Shown here piece after piece: positions 35,879 through 43,928 of a stretch of DNA of 58,325 nt. The number at the start of each line of letters is the position of its first letter. Position 1 is the stretch's first letter. Under the pieces are notes generated by a model. That model did not search any database, was not told the origin of the DNA, and saw nothing but the letters and a program-made list of their open reading frames with translations. A program made the position numbers and the translations under genes. The DNA comes from an uncultured Glaciecola sp. (GTDB lineage: Bacteria > Pseudomonadota > Gammaproteobacteria > Enterobacterales > Alteromonadaceae), in contig CAJQOP010000043.1 of the NCBI GenBank assembly GCA_905479945.1, positions 1-58,325 on the forward strand, written 5' to 3'.

Positions 35879-36199
35879 ATGAAAAAACTATCTAAAAAGC
35901 TAGATCAGCATGTTATCGATGCGCTTACATCTGTATGTGAGAAAGCAAAAATTGATATTGATGGGTTTGAATGGGTAACGCACACAGCAAACTTTGACAA
36001 TTTTCCAAACAGTTTGAATATCACATGCGTTTTTAATACCCGAGTATCGCTTGCTAACGCTCGCACAAACGGGCAACTAACCACGCTGGTTGATGACATA
36101 GATAAACATCTCTCGAAGCTTGGGATTGTTCTAAAATCACCAAGCAAACAGATTCACTTCGACACTGAGCAAGCCAACCCCAAAGAGCGTTTACTTTAA
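35879..36199 (+). CDS. Conserved small protein of unknown function
   Basis: A 106-residue cytoplasmic protein with alternating helices and strands (HVIDALTSVCEKAK; FEWVTHTANFDNFPNSLNITCVF) and no recognisable motif. I do not know its function. It is downstream of the RIO kinase gene, 48 bases away and probably co-transcribed, and convergent with the LytTR gene. Confidence 0.6.
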   Translation: MKKLSKKLDQHVIDALTSVCEKAKIDIDGFEWVTHTANFDNFPNSLNITCVFNTRVSLANARTNGQLTTLVDDIDKHLSKLGIVLKSPSKQIHFDTEQANPKERLL

Positions 36200-36233
36200 G
36201 TTCACGAGCAAATATCCGATGCAATTGAGCAAG

Positions 36234-36989
36234 TTAGAGTATTAACTCATCTAACTTTGACCTGTTTCTACGCGAAAGTGTCAGGCTTTCTCCGCTTCTT
36301 AAAATGACCGAATAGTCGCCTTTATCATTGGGCCTGAGCTCAACAATGAAGCTGCGGCGAACGATAGATGAACGATGAATGCGAACAAAAACAAAAGGGT
36401 CAAGTTGACTCTCCAATTCAGAAAGCGTCTCTCTGTGCAATACCTGTTTATTATCTGCAAGATGCACTTCAGCGTAATTTCCTGCGCCTGTAATATAGTT
36501 AATCTGATCCACATCAATTAGACGAATACGTCCTGGGTCTCGAATAACAAGGCGTTGCCTGTACTCAACTTGCTTGTTTTGCATTATTTGACGAATAGTA
36601 TCGTTGAGCGCATGGATATTTTGGGATTCTTCATCTTTATGCCGCTCTGCTGCTCGTTCAAAAGCAGTAAAGAATCGGTCATCATCAAAAGGCTTTAGAA
36701 TATAGTCAATTGCATTCAAATCGAACGCCTCAACGGCAAATTCATTGTAAGCTGTTGCAAAAATTACGATACACTTTTTAGGTAAATGTTTCGCCAATTC
36801 GATACCTGAAATACCCGGCATTTCAATATCCAGGATTACGATATTTGGGTGATGTTCGTGTGCTAAAACCAATGCCTGATTGCCGTCTTCAGCTTCATAG
36901 ACTTCTTGTACATAAGGGATCTTGCTCAATAATAATTTTAGCGTTTGTCTTGCCAAGCTTTCATCATCAGCTACTAATACTTTAAGCAT
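36234..36989 (-). CDS. LytTR-family response regulator (pair 2)
   Basis: A 251-residue regulator: receiver with phospho-acceptor Asp near 54 (IVILDIEMPG) and YILKPFDDDR, then a LytTR DNA-binding domain (about 145-250; INYITGAGNYAEVHL, FVRIHRSSIVRRSFI). Its start overlaps the stop of its partner kinase by 8 bases, so translation is coupled. The divergent TonB-dependent receptor is the obvious target, with direct repeats at 38222 as possible sites. Confidence 0.94.
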   Translation of the reverse strand: MLKVLVADDESLARQTLKLLLSKIPYVQEVYEAEDGNQALVLAHEHHPNIVILDIEMPGISGIELAKHLPKKCIVIFATAYNEFAVEAFDLNAIDYILKPFDDDRFFTAFERAAERHKDEESQNIHALNDTIRQIMQNKQVEYRQRLVIRDPGRIRLIDVDQINYITGAGNYAEVHLADNKQVLHRETLSELESQLDPFVFVRIHRSSIVRRSFIVELRPNDKGDYSVILRSGESLTLSRRNRSKLDELIL

Positions 36990-38061
36990 CCAGCTCTCCT
37001 ATTGGTATGGCTAATGTAGTTTCAAAAACATCGTTCTCTAAGGGACGTAATTCCAAACGAAAATGCGTGTAGATTCTAGTAAGTCGCTCTCGCGTGTTGG
37101 TTAATCCTATACCAAAACCTTGGTGATTGTCATGTCGGGCGACTCTATTGGTCATGACAAACATAAGCTCATGCTCGTCACGCGAAATTTCCAAATTCAA
37201 AGGGTTTTGATTAGATTCTAATTGTGAACCATGCTGGACTGCGTTTTCTACTAAGGGGTGCAAAAGCATGTTTGGAATAGAAAATTCAAGACAATCTGGA
37301 TGAACCAAAATATGAGTGTCTAATTTGTCGGCAAATCGCATTTTTTGGAGCGTCAGATAGCTATTAATGAAGTCTACTTCTTCTTTCACTCTAACGTCAG
37401 CATGATCCGTATTTTCTAATATTTTGCGCAACATGAGGCTCAACTCAGATAATGCAGATACCGCTTCCTTTTCCCTTTTAAGACGAACTAAACTAGCGAT
37501 AGTATTTAGCGTGTTGAATAAAAAGTGGGGGTTTAACTGTGATCGTAATGTTTTAAGCTGCTCTTGTGTCAATTCATTTTGTAATCGCTTGAGCTCTATT
37601 TTTTCCTCAAGAACATTATGGTAGAAATTGATTGCTATCGCCGCAGCTAACACGCCAAGATAAATAAAAACGTCTAGTTGAGAACTGGTGTACAAAGTAC
37701 GCGTAAATATGGGCCAAAATTGCGTGAATTCATCACCGAACAATATATTTCGACATAGCGTGCAAAAGGCCCAATAGGATATGAGTAAAATAATCATCCA
37801 AAATAGATGATTTAGTACCCGCCTCGAGACAGTTATATCCTCATTAGCGTTGCGTTGCACCACTATAAATACGCCAACCGTCACCCACACCCAACTAAGG
37901 TACCAAGGACTCATCAATACCCATGTTCGTATCCACGATACTTCTCCCTCTGTATTTAACATGGCGTTATACTGAACATGAACGAATATCGCATGAACTG
38001 CCAACCAGAAAAATACATTAGCCAACCAGAAATATCGCGATAAGTGATTTTTTTGTCCCAT
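36982..38061 (-). CDS. LytS-type sensor histidine kinase (pair 2)
   Basis: A 359-residue kinase with about four N-terminal transmembrane helices (8-30, 48-69, 84-103, 131-149), a coiled-coil linker (about 150-172) and a His_kinase domain with phospho-acceptor His near 179 in LRSQLNPHFLFNTLN; LLHPLVENAVQHG and GFGIGLTNTRERL are the N and G boxes. It overlaps its response regulator gene and is divergent from the TonB-dependent receptor. Confidence 0.93.
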   Translation of the reverse strand: MGQKNHLSRYFWLANVFFWLAVHAIFVHVQYNAMLNTEGEVSWIRTWVLMSPWYLSWVWVTVGVFIVVQRNANEDITVSRRVLNHLFWMIILLISYWAFCTLCRNILFGDEFTQFWPIFTRTLYTSSQLDVFIYLGVLAAAIAINFYHNVLEEKIELKRLQNELTQEQLKTLRSQLNPHFLFNTLNTIASLVRLKREKEAVSALSELSLMLRKILENTDHADVRVKEEVDFINSYLTLQKMRFADKLDTHILVHPDCLEFSIPNMLLHPLVENAVQHGSQLESNQNPLNLEISRDEHELMFVMTNRVARHDNHQGFGIGLTNTRERLTRIYTHFRLELRPLENDVFETTLAIPIGELDA

Positions 38062-38468
38062 TTGAGCTCAATTCTTTGATCTTAGGTGGCGTCTGTTTTT
38101 TAACATAGCGATGTTTCTTTAATTAATCCAATTTTTACCACTGCGCCTTTCATCCCAGAACCCTCAATGAGGGTAAAAGTGAAGGCGCGCTTGGTTACTC
38201 AATTTTGATAAAACACCTGAAATATCATATTTTATCCATGTATATCATATTGATACGAAAATCAGGTGAAAACTATGATGTCGTCATCTATCAGTATTGA
38301 TTGATAGCACTAAATAAGTTCCCCCCGTTTATCCTTAAATACCCGCCATTGATCACTTCGATTGGTATTTTCGCGGATACCGCCTAGAGAACCTCTCTCT
38401 TTGAGCATAATTTAAGCGAAGGTAACAAACGTTATCGCAATAAAACAAACAGGTTCAGGGAGAAACAA
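38062..38468. promoter_or_regulatory. Divergent control region, LytS pair 2 / TonB-dependent receptor
   Basis: A 407-base region without a gene. It holds the direct repeat ATATCATATT twice (38222-38231 and 38242-38251, 20 bases apart), flanked by the inverted pair CACCTGA (38214-38220) and TCAGGTG (38262-38268). The two-turn spacing of the direct repeats fits LytTR binding. The receptor start has AGGGAG nine bases upstream. Confidence 0.55.
38222..38251. promoter_or_regulatory. Direct repeats, candidate LytTR sites
   Basis: Two exact ATATCATATT copies 20 bases apart, start to start, lie upstream of the receptor gene and downstream, in the divergent sense, of the LytS/LytTR operon. LytTR regulators typically bind two direct repeats of about 9 bp with about 21-bp periodicity. 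Confidence 0.45.
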
Positions 38469-41441
38469 ATGTATATTAATTCAAAATTGGCTGTAGCAGT
38501 CAAGATTGCACTTTGTGCAGGCGCTATTTCGGCAATGGCAACCTCAACAGCAATGGCGCAAGAAACTAGTGATACTGGTGCTGATGAAAAAAATATTGAA
38601 AAAATATCGGTCACTGGTAGTCGGATAAGAGCCCCAGGTATTGAATCATCAAGCCCAATTTTGTCGATTGGTGAAGAACAAATCGGTTACTTTCAAACAC
38701 CCGAATTTGAAAGAGTATTAAGATCTTTGCCCTCAACGATACCTGCTGACGGCAGCAATGCAAACAATGGTACAGCTGGAGCCGCAACGATAGATCTCAG
38801 GGGTTTAGGAGCGCAGCGTAACCTAGTATTACTAGATGGCAAGCGTATGGTGCCATTCAACTTTAACGGCCAAGTAGACACAACCAATATACCAACAGCA
38901 TTGATTGAAAGTATTGATGTAGTCACCGGTGGTGCTTCTGCAGTATATGGTTCCGACGCTGTGGCTGGTGCGATTAACGTAATTTTAAAAAAGGATTTTG
39001 AAGGTGTTGAGCTGAGTGTGAATCATTCGCAAACTGATGAATCAGACGGTGATGTAGACAGCATGGCACTTACACTGGGTTCCAATTTCGATGACGATCG
39101 TGGTAACGCAGTTTTGTCCATTAGCTGGTTCAACCGTGAACCAATCCGCTTAGGTCAACGTCCATTAGGTCAGCTTGGTATCAACTCAAACACCGGCGCT
39201 GGTTATGCTGAGTTCCTTGCCGGCGAATCACCAGCAGAACCGATAGCGGGTTGCGGTGGACCTAACGTTGTTGATTTTGTAAATGGCAGTGGTTCAACAA
39301 CCGCTATTCCCACTCGATTCGAATTAATTGGAACCGGCGTAACGGGCCAATTTAGGGATGATAGGACACTAGGCGATCAATGTAGTAGGTTCAACTTTAA
39401 TCCTTTCAACTTCTATCAAACGCCTGCACAACGCTACTCTGCGACAGCGCTAGCTAACTACTTCATTAATGATAATGTTGAGGTATACGGCTCCTTCAAT
39501 TATTCAAATAGCTCTGTTGATCAGCAAGTTGCACCATCAGGAACATTTGGCGCGGCATTCAATTTACCTCTTTATAACCCACTCATTGGTGATCAAGCAT
39601 TACAGTGGATACTCGACGGCGCTAATGATGCAGTAGTTGGTGGTTCTCTGGTAGACGGTGGCAGTTGGACTGATACTAACGCTAATGGCGTTGTCGACTC
39701 AGAGGATTCACTTAATGTCAGGCTGCGTCGCCGTACATTAGAGCTCGGTGCTAGAACTGAGCGTTTCGATTCAGACATTTGGCAACTAAACGTTGGTGTT
39801 AGAGGTTATATTGGCGAGGACTGGGAATATGATGCTTCCTATCAGTATGGAGAATCAAACCGAACTACAGTGCGAGACGGCTATACTAACTTACCAAATA
39901 TCCAAGCTGCATTAGATACACGTGATGGTGTCACCTGTGCGTCGGGCGGAACGTGTGTACCGATAGATTTATTTGGCGGTTTTGGCACGATTACAGAAGC
40001 GCAAGCAGGTTTTGCTAGAGCAATTGCAATCCAACAGCAAAAATACGAACAAGAAATTGGCTCACTTGTATTTTCTGGCCCAATAGATTTCATCGCCCTA
40101 CCAAGTGCAAATGAACCGCTATCGATGAGCTTTGGTTTAGAATTTAGAAATGAAACAGGCTCACTTGAACCTGATGAGTGTTTAAAGCTGGCTCCAGCAA
40201 GTTGCCAAGGTGGCGCAGGTGGTAATTTATTACCGATTACTGGTGGCTACAAAACACAAGACTTCTACTTTGAAGGATTTTTACCCTTGGTTAATGATAT
40301 GGCGTTTGCTGAGTCACTTAACTTGGAAGTTGGTTTTAGAAGCTCGGACTACGATACAATCGGAACAACTGACTCTTGGAAGTACGGCTTGAACTGGCGC
40401 CCAGTAGATTCTTTATTGGTACGTGTAATGAAGCAACGTGCAAACAGAGCACCCAACATTGGTGAGCTATCTTCGCCCGTAACATCAGGACTTAGTAATG
40501 CGATAGAAGATCCTTGTTCAGTTGAAAACGCCGGCAGTATTGATGCAACTTTGAGACAGTTGTGTATTTCAACTGGTATGTCTGACGCGCAAGTTGGTGT
40601 TATTCCAGACATAATTTCTGGACAAATAAATACCTTTGCAGGAAGTAATCCGGATGCTCCTCCAGGCCCTGAAGAAGCGGATACCACTACAGCTGGTTTT
40701 GTATGGACCCCAACGTTTGATACCTTCACTGACGTCACACTATCAGTCGATTACTATGACATAGATATCAAAGATATTATTGGTACCTTTACCGCACAAG
40801 AAGTACTAGATTCGTGTTATGTACAAGGTTTAGCGAGTGAATGTGACAAAATTAATCGTGTTGGTGGTGACCTAACCGGTTCTTCTGCCGGAATTAATTT
40901 GTTCACCAGTAACTTAAAATTCTTGCAAGCCGAAGGAATTGAGATTGGCTTTAACGTGGGTTTAGATATAGAAGAATACGGCACAATCGAATTCTCGGCT
41001 AACATTAATAAGTACCTTACTCAGGAATCTCAAAGCTCTGATAATGTTCCGGTAATTGATTGTAGAGGTTTTTACGGCACTAGCTGTACGCCGATTTCCG
41101 ATTTACGTTGGATACAACGTACAACTTGGAAAATGGATGAATTGACGGTGTCGTTGCAGTGGAGACATATTGACTCTGTTGATGTTGAACTACCTGAAGC
41201 ATCTATTAGATTTGAAGAATTTAGAAACATCGAGTCTTATGATTACTTTGACCTTTATGCTAGCTATAACGTGACAGACTGGGCAATAGTTACCGCCGGT
41301 ATTGATAACATGTTAGCAAAAGATCCACCGGTTCTTGGTAATCAAATTGGCGCTACTAGGGCAAATTCTGGTAATACTTTCCCTAGCCAATATGACACCT
41401 TGGGTCGTATTTATAAAGTGGGAGTGAACTTTAAGTTCTAA
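38469..41441 (+). CDS. TonB-dependent receptor
   Basis: A 990-residue outer-membrane receptor. A signal peptide (1-30, ATSTAMAQE) is followed by the TonB box region (KISVTGSRIRAPG), a plug domain (LRSLPSTI, DLRGLGAQRNLVLLDGKRM, IESIDVVTGGASAVYGSDAVAGAINVI) and a 22-strand barrel that ends in the expected aromatic residue (YKVGVNFKF). It belongs to the large Alteromonadales group with a GSR-I box that takes up oligosaccharides, peptides or other nutrients; the ligand is not evident. It is divergent from LytS/LytTR pair 2. Confidence 0.95.
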   Translation: MYINSKLAVAVKIALCAGAISAMATSTAMAQETSDTGADEKNIEKISVTGSRIRAPGIESSSPILSIGEEQIGYFQTPEFERVLRSLPSTIPADGSNANNGTAGAATIDLRGLGAQRNLVLLDGKRMVPFNFNGQVDTTNIPTALIESIDVVTGGASAVYGSDAVAGAINVILKKDFEGVELSVNHSQTDESDGDVDSMALTLGSNFDDDRGNAVLSISWFNREPIRLGQRPLGQLGINSNTGAGYAEFLAGESPAEPIAGCGGPNVVDFVNGSGSTTAIPTRFELIGTGVTGQFRDDRTLGDQCSRFNFNPFNFYQTPAQRYSATALANYFINDNVEVYGSFNYSNSSVDQQVAPSGTFGAAFNLPLYNPLIGDQALQWILDGANDAVVGGSLVDGGSWTDTNANGVVDSEDSLNVRLRRRTLELGARTERFDSDIWQLNVGVRGYIGEDWEYDASYQYGESNRTTVRDGYTNLPNIQAALDTRDGVTCASGGTCVPIDLFGGFGTITEAQAGFARAIAIQQQKYEQEIGSLVFSGPIDFIALPSANEPLSMSFGLEFRNETGSLEPDECLKLAPASCQGGAGGNLLPITGGYKTQDFYFEGFLPLVNDMAFAESLNLEVGFRSSDYDTIGTTDSWKYGLNWRPVDSLLVRVMKQRANRAPNIGELSSPVTSGLSNAIEDPCSVENAGSIDATLRQLCISTGMSDAQVGVIPDIISGQINTFAGSNPDAPPGPEEADTTTAGFVWTPTFDTFTDVTLSVDYYDIDIKDIIGTFTAQEVLDSCYVQGLASECDKINRVGGDLTGSSAGINLFTSNLKFLQAEGIEIGFNVGLDIEEYGTIEFSANINKYLTQESQSSDNVPVIDCRGFYGTSCTPISDLRWIQRTTWKMDELTVSLQWRHIDSVDVELPEASIRFEEFRNIESYDYFDLYASYNVTDWAIVTAGIDNMLAKDPPVLGNQIGATRANSGNTFPSQYDTLGRIYKVGVNFKF

Positions 41442-41559
41442 GATGCTTCAAGTGATACGGGTAACATAGTTAACGAGGCGCTTGTAACACTAAGCACTGA
41501 GCTTGCAGCGCTTTCACTAAGCCTGCGGCGTTCTCTATGAAGCCTGCAGCGCATTACCC

Positions 41560-41599
41560 AAAGCGGAGTCATTCCTAACAGTCTGACTCCGCTTTTTTT
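41560..41599 (+). terminator. Rho-independent terminator after the TonB-dependent receptor
   Basis: AAAGCGGAGTCA (41560-41571) pairs with TGACTCCGCTTT (41584-41595) around a 12-base loop and runs into seven T. It lies about 120 bases after the receptor stop. Confidence 0.9.
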
Positions 41600-42203
41600 G
41601 GTCAAAAATATAGCCGTATAAAGTTTGATAATTTTGTGTGGCAGTGACCTTTGAATTCAATTTCAAACGGAGAGTAGTGGGCCCATTAATTGTCATATTC
41701 ATTTGGTTTTACTAGTTCGGGTCTATGGCGGTTCCGAACCTACAGCCTCATAAGCGGCTGGACCATTTCGCTCAAGATAAGGTGTGTTTTCACTCGTGAA
41801 AATCAAATCAATGACAGACCGTTTTGGGCAGATAACGGACGTAGCTATTTTCTCGGATTTAGTCTCCTGTGAGCGCGCAACGGTCGTTCGCTATCAACTA
41901 GGTGAATAGAAGGTTAAGCTTCAAAGGGGTCATTGCCAGAGTAACTATCCTAGGGACCATAAGGCTAAAGACCGAAACTGAATTGAAATTGTTCTGCCTG
42001 CTTTGCACTAAGCTAACAACACCTGCCTGTTTCATTCAGTTAAGCCACCCATTTTCCCTTTTTCGTTAGCCACGGGTCATATGCTTAAAGCCCAGCTAAT
42101 TAGTCATTGTTTAGATAAGGGGCGCATTTATTCTGCCTTGCACTCCTTCAAAGATAAGTTCATTTTGATATATTTGCTCGAATTCATTAAAAAAGTGTAA
42201 CAG
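41600..42203. other. Gene-poor stretch before the stress island
   Basis: About 600 bases without a convincing gene; the 897-base gap from 41442 to 42338 also contains the receptor terminator and the first FNR-type box. A segment at 41725-41790 has paired elements that resemble parts of a tRNA but does not fold as one. The frame at 41690-41872 matches nothing I recognise. This is where the accessory region appears to begin. Confidence 0.4.
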
Positions 42204-42217
42204 TTGATCTTCATCAA
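42204..42217. promoter_or_regulatory. FNR/Anr-type box A
   Basis: TTGATCTTCATCAA, a perfect match to TTGAT-N4-ATCAA, lies 121 bases upstream of the PAS fragment. TATTCT follows on the plus strand after 22 bases, a plausible -10 element. Confidence 0.75.
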
Positions 42218-42338
42218 TATACTATATTTAATCTGCATGTATTCTGTATCTTTTCGTCGGTTTATTGAGGCGTTATGTGTGGATTTAAGCTAAATTAATC
42301 ATGTGTAGAAGTTATTTCCTTTCTACTTAGGAGTTGTA

Positions 42339-42623
42339 ATGGTTAAAATTGATACTAGTGATATTAAAGATAAAGCACTTTCACCATCAAGTTTAGAAAG
42401 AAAATACCAATATTTATTAGACCACATGGCTGAAGGTTTTGCCTTGTGTGAAATAATATGTGATGAAAAAAATATACCTTGTGATTACAGAATACTTGAA
42501 GTTAACAAGGCATATGAAAAACAAACAGGTATAGAAGCCAATGCCATTGTGGGTAAAACAGTCCTTGAGTTTTATCCAGATATTGAAAAGTATTGGATAA
42601 AAATCTATGGTGAATTTTTCTGA
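42339..42623 (+). CDS. PAS-domain protein, probably truncated
   Basis: A 94-residue protein that covers most of a single PAS domain: LERKYQYLLDHMAEGFALCEIICDE, DYRILEVNKAYEKQTGI and AIVGKTVLEFYP. In intact sensors such a domain is followed by more PAS repeats and a kinase or GGDEF output. Here the frame stops before the PAS core is complete and no downstream continuation was found in any frame; a convergent gene follows after 21 bases. It looks like the 5' remnant of a sensor. AGGAG precedes the ATG, and FNR-type box A lies upstream. Confidence 0.7.
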   Translation: MVKIDTSDIKDKALSPSSLERKYQYLLDHMAEGFALCEIICDEKNIPCDYRILEVNKAYEKQTGIEANAIVGKTVLEFYPDIEKYWIKIYGEFF

Positions 42624-42644
42624 GCGCTCTTTCTAGCCGATAAA

Positions 42645-43928
42645 TCATGGCTTTTGTTTATTCTTATGAGTGAACGCATGAACGGCGGCTTTGGTGATAC
42701 CTTTTATAATATCGAATTCAGCTTGAATTAAACTTACTACATCAGTCCAAATTTGATGTTCATGGTGATGATGAACGTAGCCATTACCGAGCAATTCAGT
42801 ATATTTTTTTAAGGATTTCTCAGCGCATAAATCCAATGAGTAAGATTCGGCTGTCGCTCTCGCTGCCCTGCGAAATTCCTGTTGCATGGACATTGGCAAG
42901 CAGTAATAACCTAACAAGGCGTCGGAAAATTCATTGGCGCTTGCCTGAGTGTCTAATAATCTACCGTTACAATTATCAACTACAACTTCACGCACTCCCG
43001 GCGCATCGAGCGCTATCACTGGTACCGAAGCCGACATAGCTTCAGACACCACCATACCCTGAGTTTCGCTTTGGGAGCTAAATACGAATACATCCATAGC
43101 CCGATAAGCACTGACTAAAAATGGCTGTTCAATAAAACCAATTGTATGCAGACGAGCGGCTAATCCCAAGTCAGTAAAAGACTCAACTAGCTGGCGTTTA
43201 GCACTGCCTTTACCTACCAATAAAAAGTGCACGCGAGGCTCTTTTTTCATAAATGCCTGCACCGCTAAGCTTAGGTAATCTAGGTTTTTCTCAGGAGCTA
43301 AACGCCCCAAATGGCCGACCACAAAGGCGTCTTCAGATATCCCCATAACTTGCCTAAAACCGAAGCCACTGCCACAGGCAAATTCATTTAAATCAACTCC
43401 AGTTGCAATCACTTCAATCGGTGTGCTTACGTTTCTTCGCTGCAACACTGCAGCAATACTTTCACTTGGCGCAAATACTTGGTCACACATATTGGCGTAA
43501 CTGGTAGCCAGTTTTACTGCAAAATGCTGTAAAGTTTCTGCATCAACTGGCACATAATGTGTGTACTGCTCATACATAGTGTGATGGGTAAACACCAGTG
43601 GGATATTGTATTTTTTCGCTACTAGCCTAGCCATTGAACCGATCAAAAATGGATGATGGGAATGTACTATATCCGGTTCAAATGCTTCAATTTCTTCGCC
43701 TAAAAAATGGGGCACAGGTAGCACTACCGAAAAATCACTGCCGTTAAAACGCTGAATAGCTGGGATACGTATCACATCTACCTCATCCTCAGGCATTTGC
43801 GGAAACTCTGGGGCGATAATGAGTACCTTATGGCCGTGTTGTCGATAATAACGGCTAAAGGCTTCTACTGAACGCGCAACACCACCTATATGCGGTAAAT
43901 AGGTATTGGTCATCATTAATATATTCAT
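42645..43928 (-). CDS. Glycosyltransferase, GT4 family, glycolipid-synthase-like
   Basis: A 427-residue GT-B enzyme. TYLPHIGGVARSVEAFSRYY is the acceptor-side glycine loop, HSHHPFLIGSMA and THHTMYEQYTHYVP resemble alpha-monoglucosyl-diacylglycerol synthases, GHLGRLAPEKNLDYLSLA begins the donor domain, and FVFSSQSETQGMVVSEAMSASVPVIA is the EX7E motif that binds the NDP sugar. It probably glucosylates diacylglycerol or another membrane lipid. Its ATG overlaps the stop of the upstream hydrolase (ATGA). The C-terminus carries a His run (HHHHEH). Confidence 0.87.
   Translation of the reverse strand: MNILMMTNTYLPHIGGVARSVEAFSRYYRQHGHKVLIIAPEFPQMPEDEVDVIRIPAIQRFNGSDFSVVLPVPHFLGEEIEAFEPDIVHSHHPFLIGSMARLVAKKYNIPLVFTHHTMYEQYTHYVPVDAETLQHFAVKLATSYANMCDQVFAPSESIAAVLQRRNVSTPIEVIATGVDLNEFACGSGFGFRQVMGISEDAFVVGHLGRLAPEKNLDYLSLAVQAFMKKEPRVHFLLVGKGSAKRQLVESFTDLGLAARLHTIGFIEQPFLVSAYRAMDVFVFSSQSETQGMVVSEAMSASVPVIALDAPGVREVVVDNCNGRLLDTQASANEFSDALLGYYCLPMSMQQEFRRAARATAESYSLDLCAEKSLKKYTELLGNGYVHHHHEHQIWTDVVSLIQAEFDIIKGITKAAVHAFTHKNKQKP

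Noticed and set aside
41725-41790. tRNA-like segment with CAGCC/GGCTG stem, CAT-like loop and TTCGGAACC
   Set aside because: The loop is eight bases, no T arm or acceptor stem of normal length can be formed on either strand, and it is probably chance or a long-dead remnant.
41690-41872. 60-codon plus-strand frame after the TonB receptor
   Set aside because: No ribosome-binding site, no recognisable motif, and it covers the tRNA-like paired segment.
42339-42623. PAS fragment continuing in another frame
   Set aside because: No PAS, kinase or GGDEF motif was found in the following 21 bases before the convergent GT4 gene, so it is treated as truncated rather than frameshifted.
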